The position numbers and the translations under genes were made by a program. 64,000 bases of DNA from Gymnorhina tibicen. Taxonomy: Eukaryota; Chordata; Aves; Passeriformes; Artamidae. The stretch spans positions 637,268-701,267 of the forward strand of contig VXAZ01008120.1 in the NCBI GenBank assembly GCA_013399875.1, given 5' to 3'. A model generated the notes under the pieces. It was given only the letters and a program-made list of their open reading frames with translations, was not told the origin of the DNA and searched no databases. Position 1 is the first letter of the stretch; every line of letters starts with the position of its first letter. Positions 38,985 to 50,314 of the stretch are shown here, piece after piece.

Positions 38985-40105
38985 TTCATTGACTGGATGG
39001 TGAAATACAGAGCACATCTATTAGGAAATTATCATCAATGTGATCCAGGAAACTCCTGGATTTCTTATGCTCTGCTGTGCTGTCCCTCCAGCAGATACTG
39101 GAGTTGTTGAAGTCCCCCAGGAGGACCAGGGTTTGTGACTGTGAGGCTGCTCCTGTCTGTCTACAGAAGAGCTTCCTGGTCAGGCAGCCTACAGCAGACT
39201 CCCCTATAAGGTCCCTGGTCCCTTTCCTCCCTTTAAACCTGGCCCATAAGCTCCTAGTCAGCTCCTCATCCATCCCCAGGTGGAACTCCATGCATTCCTG
39301 CTGGTCATTGGCATAGAGGGCACCACTGCCTCCTCACCGTCTCTACCTGATCTTCCTAAAGTGCCTGTGTTCTTCCATTCCAACTCATAGGAGCCATCCT
39401 ACCACACTTCTGTGATGCCAGTGAGATCAAAGCCCTGCAGGCATTTGCACATCTCAAACCCCTCTTGTTGATTCCCCATGCTACATGATGCATGGAGGCA
39501 TTTTAGTAGGGTCTCTGATGACTCCGAGTTCCTGGCAGCAATGCTTGGAATTCCTTTTTGCTGCTCTGCAGGTGCTCTCCTGCTGACATGTGATCCCTTT
39601 TGAGTATCTGGGCATCTATTGCTGGCACTGACATCAAATTGGTAGGAGTGGATGGATTGAGGATCCCCTTCCCGAGCAACTTTAATTTGACCATCTTGGC
39701 AGCACGATAACTGAAGATGCTCTTCCCCTTCTCTGACAGATGGACTCTGTCAGCCCCAGCAGGTTTCTTGAAATGAATCCATGATCTAAGTAGCCAAACA
39801 CGTGCCTGTGGTACCAGTCCTGTTGCCATTAAATGATTTACTACATTGAACTGGCCCTTTCAAACCTCTTCCCTTTGACCAGGAGAATTGACAAAAAAGC
39901 TACCTGCCCTCCAGAGTCTTCTGGATGCTCCTCAGACTGCTGGTGGTCATATCACTTGTGCCCACTTGAAACAACAGCAGTGGATAATAGTCAGTAGACC
40001 ATACGAGGCTCGGTAGTCTCTCAGTGATATCCCCAGTATGAGCCCTCAATAAGCAGCACATCTCTCTAGAGTGTGTCCCTAGGCACATATCCATACTGTG
40101 GATAT
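38985..40105 (-). mobile_element. CR1 LINE, internal fragment (ORF1 esterase end and ORF2 endonuclease)
   Basis: On the minus strand this reads from the ORF1 region into ORF2. At about 40090-39900 the frame contains THSREMCCL, HTGDITERLPSL and YYPLLLFQVGTSD, the SGNH/esterase-like part of CR1 ORF1. At 39829-39503 it contains GADRVHLSEKGKSIFSYR. ORF2 then begins: near 39480-39380 a frame reads like GFDLTGITEVW with an internal stop. At 39291-39000 the endonuclease appears, with CMEFHLGMDEEL, LVLLGDFNNSSICW and SRSFLDHIDDNFL. The homology ends near 38985; the reverse transcriptase and 3' end are absent from the adjacent sequence. Stops and frame breaks make it non-functional. Loss of the 3' end is unusual, because most CR1 copies keep it and lose the 5' part. 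Confidence 0.88.
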
Positions 40106-40359
40106 GTTAAAAGATAAGTTTTAAATAAGATGGGAAAACTGTGTGAAAAAATTATGGCATTCAATGTGGACAGTTAAAACTCCTTTTAAAAGCAAGTCTG
40201 GTAATTCAGGATGGAAATCAGCCAGGTACACTTTTTCAAAGAAGCTAGGGATTATAGTTGAGCATGAGTGAACATAAGTCATGCAGGTTTTGAGGGTTTT
40301 TATAAAAAAGAAAAGGTCATTGACTATATGGAATATGTGGAGTATATAACCAGAAGTGC

Positions 40360-40725
40360 AGTCTGGAAGATGCATGAAATAAACTTTGCACTCAGCTTTG
40401 GTAAGGTCTCAGTTGGAACACTGTCCCCACTTTTGAACAGTGCAATTCAAGAAAGATGTACTTTGACCGGGTGGAGGCCAGGAGTCAATTAGAAGAGGAA
40501 TGAGAGATCCAGAGGACATAGCCTCTAAGAAAGACTGAAAGAGATGGGTTTGTTTAGCCTCAAGAAAGGAGACTGAGGAGAGACATTACAACAGTCTTTA
40601 ACAGCCTAAAAAACTGTTATCAAGAGGAAGGAAAAAAATCTGCTTACCACGTTAGTGGTTGATAGGGCCGGAAGTAATAGGCTTAAATTGCAGCAGCAGG
40701 GATTTAGATTAGACATGAGCCTGAC
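40360..40725 (+). mobile_element. Old CR1-like LINE fragment (ORF2 C-terminal region)
   Basis: The plus strand carries a strongly diverged piece of CR1 ORF2. Recognisable nucleotide stretches include GGTAAGGTCTCAGTTGGAAC (the conserved ALVR-QLEYC codons), TTCAAGAAAGATGT, GAAAGACTGAAAGAGATGGG, TTTGTTTAGCCTCAAGAAAG and GGATTTAGATTAGACAT. Translation is broken by several stops. It is in the opposite orientation to the CR1 fragment ending at 40105 and covers a different part of the element, so it is a separate, apparently older insertion. Its edges are approximate. Confidence 0.78.
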
Positions 40726-43700
40726 TATTCCATTTTCATCCCTGTCCCACTCATTGGGCTCATTTAAATTCACTGACATAGACATGCAGCCCACCTTAAC
40801 AGAAAAAGCAGTGATGATAGACAGCTGTTTTACATTATTGTCCTCATATGCCCGTCCATTATCCATGGAATGTCCTTCTTGCTCTACCTGTATTATAGCC
40901 CTACATATGAAAGTGCGTGTCTGAGTCTTGATCTTTCTCTCTCTCTAAACACCTGTGTGTATTGTTGCATAAAGAGGTACTGGTTTTCCTTATTCTTTCT
41001 CTTTCTGTTTGGCCCAGCAGTATGTTGTCTCATGCATGTGGTTTGCCTGTGAAGGACAGAAAAATGAACAGCAGGTGCTGTTTCAAGTGGCCTGTGAGAG
41101 GGGATTGCCACAACAGGCCTTGCTGGTTATGTGTATTTGTGTGCTGTCAAGTCACAGAGAACTTTGAGGAGTAGGAGAGGGACAGGATTCAGCTCTTCTT
41201 CAGGGAACAAGGAAGCAATTAACCAGTGATTAAGAGGGGAAAAAGAAAGCAGTATAATGAGGGGTGTGTTTGGGGGTGAGAGGGAGGCCTCTTAGTTGAC
41301 CTTCTGTGTGAAGAATTTCTCTACCAAAAAGCAGTGCCCTTGACGGATGTAAGTCTTACGCTGCTGCTAAGCCTTAAGAATGAGTAACTTCTGTGTTGGC
41401 AGGGTAGAGGAGAAACACATCTTTCAGTATGTAAACATCAGGTGCTTTCTGTCTTGTACTGTTATGACTGAGAATCAAGAGATTTGGGCCCCTAGTACTG
41501 AAGGCTTTTTAAAGCTGCAACTTTTTGAAAAAGCAAGGAGGAAAAAAGAGTGTAATGGGAATCGCAGCCTTTTGTTTGTCTGCTTCTCTGCTTTACAGTC
41601 AGCTCCGTGGCAGTAGCTGAAATGTAAACATTGCTTCCTTTGCCAACGGGCTGTGTTAGCAATTCGTGTGTGCACAGTGGTTTCCTAATGCACAAATGCA
41701 ATGATAAAACATTGTGAGCATGAGCAGAAGTTATGTGATGTGCCTTATGTGTACAGTTCTTGTGTGTGTAAGGTGTGAATGGAATACATATCTGCACATA
41801 CGCATACGATGTGTATGCAAACGCATGGAAACTCAATGATGTTTTACTTTGATGCACCTAATTCGTATCAATTGTAAAACTGATCAAAATATTACATGTT
41901 TCTCACAGAAGTGTGCTGCTTCTGTGTGCTTTACAAAGGCTGCTTTTAATTCAAGGGATTAGGATGAGGTGGAAGAGTTTGAGGGGAGCGACTGGCTTGT
42001 TTTGGGGTTCTTTTTGATTTTTCTTCATGGGTTATGTGTGGACTTAGCACATATACCAGGTGCCCAAGGGGGAGCTTTTGACCATTGTGTTTCACCTGGA
42101 TATGTGCTGGCTGTGTGGGTGGTAATGCTGTTGACTGATCAAAGACTTTTGTACTGTTCACTGCTCCAGCTTGTACTGGAGTGTAGGTGGTTTGTGCAGT
42201 CAGATGAACCTCATTCACTGACAGTTCAGACAGACAGTCTTTCAGATTGTCTCATCGACCTCCTCAGCATTGGAAATGAGCATCCTTCCAGCAGGCTACC
42301 TCTTACATGTCAGCCTGGGGAGCTGGAATGAACAAAGCAGTGGAAGGAAAACTGTAGGGGAACAATCCTATACTGTCCCCTGGAGGTAGACACTGATTAA
42401 ATAGGGAAGGTTTATCTCTTCTGTTTGAAGGATTCATAAGTTCTTTACAAAGAGACTGAGATCTGAGTAAAGATTGTTTCGGCTCATTACTTTATTCATT
42501 CACTGCACTTATTTCTGAAGCAGCTTTTTGGACAACTGCCTCTGGACTTATGATGAGAGCATTTCTGCTACTCCATTTTTAGTGGGCACAGCTTGAATGT
42601 GAGCCACCAGACTAACCTGCTTGTTATTTGCCAATGGAACCTAGCATAGGCAGCATGAACAGAAATATAAATGTTCCTGGAGCTGTTGTTAATGTGAAAA
42701 TGTAGCTTTCAGTCATGTGTTAGCAACGTGGTCCTACCCAGTCCATTTTTTAAAGTGGTAGAAGTTATGCTGGATAAGATCCTCTATTCCAAAGCTTGTA
42801 TTGTGCTGCTGACAACCTTGCCCCTGATCTCTTTCCACTGCTTCTCTTTCTTCTAAAGTCCCAGGCATGTCAGTGCGTTTTATTTCATGTTTGCTTGAGT
42901 TGCACTTCAGCATTGATTAACCCACCATCAACTATCCCCTTGAAGTGATTACACATGAACATGAACCTTCTCTGCGGCCTGCCAGTGGATGCTAGATAGG
43001 ATCCCATGGTGTGTCATAGTCATTGTTTACTTTGTACAAGATTTAAACAAATTCATTCAGAGCATAAGGCTGTCAGCTGTGCTGAGCCACTTGGGAGCAT
43101 TGGTGGAACTGGAGTGTGGCCACTTTGGGGACATGGTGACAGACATCCATATAAATGACCTTGGGGAACCTGAAGCAACAGCTATCACATGATACGGGGA
43201 ATTTATACTGGCAGCAGTGCATTATAATTAATTTTGTAACTTGGGTGGATTTGATGCTGTTAAGAGACTGAGAGAGAATGATTAATGAGGTGGATGAGGG
43301 AGAGCGCATTTGTACTTGACAGGTGAAAAAGGTCAAGGAATGAGAAAAAGATTAGCGTGGGGAAGAAGCAAAGGTAGATGTGTACAAAAGAAAGAAAAAA
43401 AGGAATATGAACAAGAAGCAAGGTAACAGCCATGCATTAAATTAAAATTCATACAGTGCAAGGTATAATGTGAAAATGAACATACCCTTGGAACCTAAAT
43501 TTTTGAAATGAGCATTGCAAGCAAGTTATTAAGATAAGTGGTCTTCAAATTGTGAAGCTTGTCATAGTGTGTAAAGGCAGCGGGATATAATTCCCACTGT
43601 CTCAGTTTGCCCCACTGGGTGAGTCACAAAGAACCATTAAGGATAATGCTGGTGTGATGGAGCAAAATGCACAAAAAATTATTGCAAATACCACTGTTAT

Positions 43701-44675
43701 TACCATCTTGAAAGGGATACTAACTCACCTGTATCACAAAATCAGCCAGGTTGTTTGAGGCAGGGAGTTGGGAAGTATCTGACCATCTACAGAGCTTTCT
43801 CTGTGACTTTGTATTTTGCAGGGTTTCACACAGCCTTCTCTAACTTTTGGTGCTGGTCACAGGTCAGATAACTGCTGTTCTCATCTGTTCTGGAAGTTCT
43901 TAATTTTCCATTTTGAGTTTAACAAAGGAGAGTAGAGTTTCTGGGGAGCTTTGCCAGTTTGTGCCATCTGAAGATCTGGTTCCCATGGAGCCTGTTAATG
44001 CCAAGATTTAGCCATCCTTTTGCTTGAGTACCCATCAAGTAAGTGAGTACCCACTGATTAAAGAACCAATCAATGCAATAGAGCTGTAATCAGACCGTCA
44101 AAATAGGCATCTCTGAACAGTGGAAGTGTTGAAGCCTATTTGCCTACATATTATGTCTTAATGTTGGATTCTGTGATGTAAAATAAAGATTGATTTCATG
44201 TCAAAGCTATTCCATTTGAGGATGATAAAAACATTTCATTTTTTAATAATGCTTTAATAATTGCCTGAATATGTTTGTAGGCAGAAATAATCTTTAAAAA
44301 ATCAGAATATGCTTTTATATGTCATTAATTTCTCTCAGTCATAAAAATAGCAATTAAATGTGAAACACAGGCCTGGGGAGGATGCTTATAGACAGGATAT
44401 TCTCCCAAGAGCTCTGTAAGTAAGAGAAACCGTGACCTACAGGTAAAAATTAAAAGTGTAATGCAACTCTCTGTAGCTGAAGTTATAAGAAATTGATAAA
44501 ACAAGACAGTTATCCAACTGAATGTAACAAAATAAGCAAAACTCCTCTTCCTTCTGGCGAAATATTTGTTATGCCCATATTAATCTAGTTACTGGCTGCG
44601 GTAAACATATCATATGAGAATTCTGGGTTTCATAATGCTGGAAATGCTATGTATGACTCATTAAACATTCATGAA

Positions 44676-44760
44676 GACAAAACAAAACATCAACAACAAC
44701 AAAACAACCCACCAGCCTGTAAAGGTTGGTTGGTTAGTTGTTTTGGTTTGTTGGTTTTTG
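44676..44760. repeat. CAA-rich tract followed by GTT-rich tract
   Basis: An A/C-rich segment (CAACAACAAC, AAAACAACCC) is followed after about 15 bp by a G/T-rich segment (GGTTGGTTGG, GTTGTTTTGG). The halves are roughly reverse complementary, so an imperfect hairpin is possible. It is low complexity and no element was identified. Confidence 0.55.
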
Positions 44761-46079
44761 TATTTTACAAAATGAAGCAGCTGTCTGACCTTAAGTCAGT
44801 GTGAAACTCCCCAGTGACCAGTAAGTCCAGCAGCCAATGGACCTGGGACAAGTAGAATGAGAAACTGGAACTGAGGATATCTCCTCCCGTGAGTGTCCGA
44901 ATATCCCTGGAGAACCAAGATTGGGGCTCTTGGTGTCTGTGATTCTGACTTCAAATCAAGGGGTGCTGGAGTCCAGAAGCTGTGGTTCTCTGTGTACTTA
45001 TGGCCTTGAGGTTTCTCCTTTAGAGAGGCAGGCATGTTGGTAGGCTTTAAGGGTTCTCCTTTAGTGGGTCTCTCTCCAAGTGAACCACTCTTCTATCTCA
45101 CCAAAATCTTACTTTTTCTCTTTTATTAATTTCATTTTGTGTCACTAAACAAAGTACTGCCCTGTCTAGGTGAGAAATGATTTTCTGGAGCTTTGACTAT
45201 CATTACTGAGCTGATGGCTGCCCAGCATCAAATCCAGCTTTCACGCTTTGATGAACGTTCCCAAAAACAAGGGATATAATGTGGTTTTAAATCCTGCAAA
45301 ATACTGGATTTATGTTTCCTACCCATTGCTCCTTCTTGTTCCGTTTCTTTCTCTCTGTCTCTTATTTCCTTGGGTTGTAGCCATTTTGAATGGAGGCCAT
45401 CTTCTCTTTTGGCCTGAGAAGTGGACTGGAAGTATTTGAACCTCAAATCCAGTTCCAGTTCTTTTCAAATGTTTTATCATTGAAATTCAGTCTATGTAAG
45501 TAAATAAAATGCCCACAAGAAAGTGAAATTAACTGAATTAACTACCACTAGATAAAATAAAATAGGAAATAAATAAAGGAGAGAAATGTAGGCAATATTA
45601 ACTGGGAATACTTTACATCTTCCTCAGTCCAGCCTGGAAAATATCCTTTTAATCTGTGTTTCATGCAACTTCAAGTATTTTTGAGAGCGAGGTGGCTGAG
45701 CTCCATTGGGCAGGGTCACGCTGGCACGAATTGCTGGAACCAAGCTGCCCATCCAGGGTGTAGAAGGGGACTTACCACATTTCTGTTGGGAAACTTGCAC
45801 AGGTGCTGGAGGAGGAAGTTTTCCCTGCTTTGTTCTGACCGACCCTTTTTTTGCTTGCCGTTTACATTTGCTCCCTGGGCATTCAGTCACATTGGCTTCC
45901 TTAGTCTGGCTCCAACCCCGGTCTTGATGACTGCATTCAGTTTGTCGTTCCTCCCCTTTCCTGCCAAATTTGGCAATGCCTTTCTTTTTTCAGTAGCTAC
46001 TTGCCATCACTGAGCTAACTCTACAGTCTGAATTTCTGTATGCTGACAGATCTGCTTCTGTCATTGGGTCAGAATGACA

Positions 46080-46101
46080 AATTTGGTTCATGAACCAAAT
46101 T
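46080..46101. repeat. 22-bp perfect palindrome
   Basis: The half-site AATTTGGTTCA is followed directly by its reverse complement, with no spacer (centre between 46090 and 46091). It lies in the first coding intron of DAAM2. The motif matches no transcription-factor site I can name with confidence. Confidence 0.85.
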
Positions 46102-48974
46102 ACCCTTCTGAAATTTATTTTTTTCTGTTGTTTCTCCTGCTTCCCTCCAAGACAGCAGGTTTCCTTATGTGCTGTCTCTTAGGATCCTGAGTCAGAACAG
46201 AAAAATAGCCTGCCTAATTCAGGGTCTTCTTTCTTAGCTAGATCCATGGTTTTCCTGTGCAATCACAGTGATCTTTTTTTCATCTTTTATAGAATGGGAA
46301 CTAGAGAGGTAAAATGGCTTGGAGAGTTCCAGAAAGAGGTCTCATGTCTCTTGTATTTTGCAGGGATTTCTTGGGTTTTTTTATAGGTTGGGTTTTGATT
46401 GATGGTGTAGGTAGATGAGGTCATGCAGGCCTCTTCAGTTCTTCCCACTCCTTTCTTCTTCTCAGTGAAGGAGCACACTTGCTGAACACTAACGTCAGGA
46501 AAGGGACTTGAGGAGCTTGACTGATGCTTTGTGTTCTGGAGATGTTTCTTTCCCTGCTGAATATTCATGCTTGCTACCTGCCCATCTGACCTGGGGGTTA
46601 GAACCCAGCATTTTACCTCCTAACAAAGACAAACACTAACTTTCGAAATTAGGGGTAAGCCATTTTCCAGGTGCTATTTTCCAGGTGGGTGTGTTTGGGT
46701 CCACCTCTGGTGTCCCCTTATTCCTGGAAACCCTGAACAGTTTCCTTGTTACTACGCTACCTGAGCTAATGTGATGACCTCTAAAGTTCTTTTGGCTTCC
46801 TCTAATCTCTTAAGTCACAGTAATGTGGGATGCACTATTTTCCCTCTGGATCTTCCATCCTTTCAAACTAACTTTCTAGGCCTCTGTCCTGAAAAGCATG
46901 TCATGTTACCAGGATGCAAAATTATGTGACTGGAAGTTGCATATTCTTATTGTCCCATTGAAAGCAGACTTACCTTTATATCCCTAATACTGCCAGTATC
47001 CAGGACAGTGTCTAGAAGCTGCAGTGTCAGAATCCTGTCCTCAGGGTGGTTTTAGTCAATAGATGCATTCTTTTGATGAAATGGTTGTCTTGAACTGTAT
47101 TGATTGAGATTTTCATTCAGTTTAGTGCACATCTTCTGTGCAGAGCTTCTGCTGCTTGTCTTATCTGCCAGCAGACTCCAGAAAGAGCACTACAGATTAG
47201 AAAACCAAGTTAGCTGCACTGTATTTAAGAAAAAAAAATAAAGATCATTCATTATGCAGGTTGATAAAACAATCATATTTTTTTCTAAGAGTTCAGCTGA
47301 GCCCAGACAGCTCATGTGTATTCTGGCCTCTGTGGTGGTTCTTCCAAACCTGGCATTTCTGATTCCCTGTCTGCCCCTCCTTTCCCTTCCACATGCTTGA
47401 CCTCTAACAGCATTCCTTTGCTTGTCTTAAGGCCTTACATGTAGTTTCGCTCTCCCTCTCCCCCCAAGAATGTGATCCTGGCCTGAGTTTTCTAATTGTG
47501 TATAGCAAGGATAAAACTCCTTGCCTCGCTTGGCTGCACCCTTGTTTGGAAACTCACACTAAACATTTCCACATGGTTTGCACTCTTTTTGCACAGCTAA
47601 TTTTTTTTTTCCCTTTAAACTTCTTCTTGTTTAAAATAACCCTCCAGCTTCTTCTACCTTGGGCTGCTGGCACTGACCTCGCCTTGTTACTGTTTGCATT
47701 TCTTTTGTACCTTTTTGCAGCTTAAATCTCTATGGGCTTTTAAATCTGTCAGCAGCCGCTACCAGGCTCAGTGTGCAATTTTGGTCACTGTTTTCACAAG
47801 TTTCCCAGCCCTGAACACTTTCCAAATGAGCCATTGTTGGGCTGAGTTAAAGAGGTATTGTCTCTGCTTGGACAAGGTTAGTGTGGGTGCCAGAATCTGT
47901 GTGTGTAGCATTTTAGTGCCACAATGTCATCTTGATATTGGACCCCTGGACACTTCCTTCTCCAAATATTTCAAATATACAGGGGAAAAAAACCCAAACT
48001 CCTGCCAAAACTGATTCACTGAAATATTAATGGAAGATTTTCTTTATATTACTGAAACTCTAATTTAGACATCTTCGTCTGCCCCTGCTCATGCAGTCTG
48101 CTTGCTCTGAAGACCATTCTTTTTTGTTTAATTCCCTTTATTAGCACCTAAAATTGGCAGCTTTGATTGGAGCCCTGTTCTGGTCAGTACTGAATTTACA
48201 CAGAGGAAGTAGCAATCTCTGGTTTGATAGTTTTAGAGACATGTATAGGAAAAGAGTCTATTATTATTCACCTTTTACAGAGGAGTAAGTGAAGCTGTGG
48301 AATTTGGCGGTCAGTTCCAGATCACAGCATTATCCTTCGTTTTACTAATGTAAGCTTGGCTCAGCTATAAGAGGGTATGTTCTACTGAGCTCACTTAACA
48401 AAGACTGTGTGTGCTGCTCTGATCAACCCGATGTGACACTGTGGAGTTATGTCCTTTATGTCTGAAATGCTGGGTGTCTTTGATGGGGACTGTGTGGTTT
48501 AGAGGACAAACATCTGGAAAAACATTTCAGCCTGTAGGTTGCTGGTGAGAGACAACTGTGTCATGGCCTTTGTCTGAAAGATAGAGAAATTCAACTATTT
48601 CCTTTCTATGGAAGAGCAATTTGGTACTGCTGGCCAGGAAAAAGAGATGTATCAAACTTTTAGCCTTTCTCATAAGGAATAAGGAAGTGTCATAAAGAAT
48701 GTCTGTGTCACGTAATCCAGTGCTTTGAGTTTTTCACTTCATCCCTTTCATGTCTTCCTTCCCATCCATGACTGATCATTAGTAATGGAAGTTTGACATG
48801 GGAGTTGTTCAGGCTGCTTCTATTCATAGGTTATGCTCTGACAGGTAGAACTCAAGGTAGCAAGGAAATCATCACAAAACCAATAATCTTTGGAGTCTTT
48901 GGGAGCCACGATGTTTTCTTAATTGAAGGCTAGTCAAACATGCCTGGTCCAGAAACCTCTCAACTTATTAGAAG

Positions 48975-49143
<169 letters not shown>

Positions 49144-49394
49144 TAGCTCACCAATAAATTCTGTGTGCATGTTCATAATTGTATCTTGATTTGAGCTATG
49201 TGTTTATCTACTGTTTACTCAAGAACATGAATAAGTGATGGAAGGATTTTTATCAGCATGGATATGGCACAATTTTCTGATAAGTAATGTATGCACATGT
49301 GATTTCCGAAGAGAACATTAACATCTTAAAATAGTACACTGTCCCATTTTGAATCTTTTACATGTTTGGGGTTTTTTTGTTTTATTGTTTGTTT

Positions 49395-49418
49395 GGGGCT
49401 TGTGGGGGTTTGGGAGGG
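49395..49418 (+). promoter_or_regulatory. Intronic G-quadruplex motif 275 nt after a DAAM2 exon
   Basis: Runs of 4, 5, 3 and 3 G are separated by loops of 5, 3 and 1 nt, which meets the standard G3+ N1-7 definition. It is on the sense strand, so it would be present in the pre-mRNA, and is followed by TTTG repeats to 49436. A regulatory effect on splicing of the upstream exon is a hypothesis only. Confidence 0.6.
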
Positions 49419-50280
49419 TTTGTTTGTTTGTTTGTTCTTTGAGCTGGAAGAACAACTATCATGGAAATGCAGTAAGGAATTTTAAAAAACTTTTGTAGGT
49501 TGCTTAAAATAGAAAACATATTGCTGAAGTCTTTCAGGATGTATTCAAATACCTATACAGTACGCAATAGTGATGTCTTAAAACTTGGTAGTTCAGGTTC
49601 TTCCAGAGTTTGTAGGAAATGTTCCACATTGCACTGGAAAGCAAGGAGCATCTGCTCGTATCACTTTCCATGTAACACTTCTCCATTCAAGGTCTTCAGA
49701 TTTCTGACAGACCCGTAAAGGGGCAATAAATCAGAGGCTGATGAATCACACTAATATTTTGTGGCTGGCAGAATGATGGCCAAGTGAATGGGTAAGTTGC
49801 ATCATTGCTGTGAAACTTCTAAACAAGGAATTTCTGCAGTAATGGTGCATTGGAAAAGTTTTGCTACTCTAGGAAACACACAGTTGGAAATGAAGATAAC
49901 CCCAATAGCATGTATTTATTGGCCATAAATGTTAGGAGGATAATGGTGTGGTGGGTTTGCTGGTTAGTTTTATTTCTCAAGTGTGCAAGCCATGCTATGA
50001 GAGCATCAGGCTTTAAACATAAGTCTGCATAACAGAAGGTGGAAGGGGAGGTTTAGATTTCAATACTGAACCTGACAGACTAAGATCTTGCTCATGGTCC
50101 TTCTGGAGGCTGTGTTTGCTGCCTTTTTTCCTCCGAGTGGGGGCAGTGAGCTTTCTTACCGTGTAATTAAAGAAAACCAGTCCAATCAGGTTGTTTTGCC
50201 TTCAGGGCTTTTTTGTTTGTTTGGCTGCGGTTTTTTTAACTTCACACAGGGGAGTTAATAGAAATCAATTAATTACAGTG

Positions 50281-50314
50281 GCTCTGAGCTAGCAATAGCT
50301 CTGAGCTAGCAATA
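50281..50314. repeat. Exact tandem duplication of a 17-bp unit
   Basis: GCTCTGAGCTAGCAATA occurs twice head to tail (50281-50297 and 50298-50314) without mismatch, in intronic DNA. Probably a recent duplication. Confidence 0.9.

Noticed and set aside
40105..40360. Single composite CR1 element joining the fragments on either side
   Set aside because: The two fragments are in opposite orientation and cover different element regions with different apparent age, so they are better explained as separate insertions.
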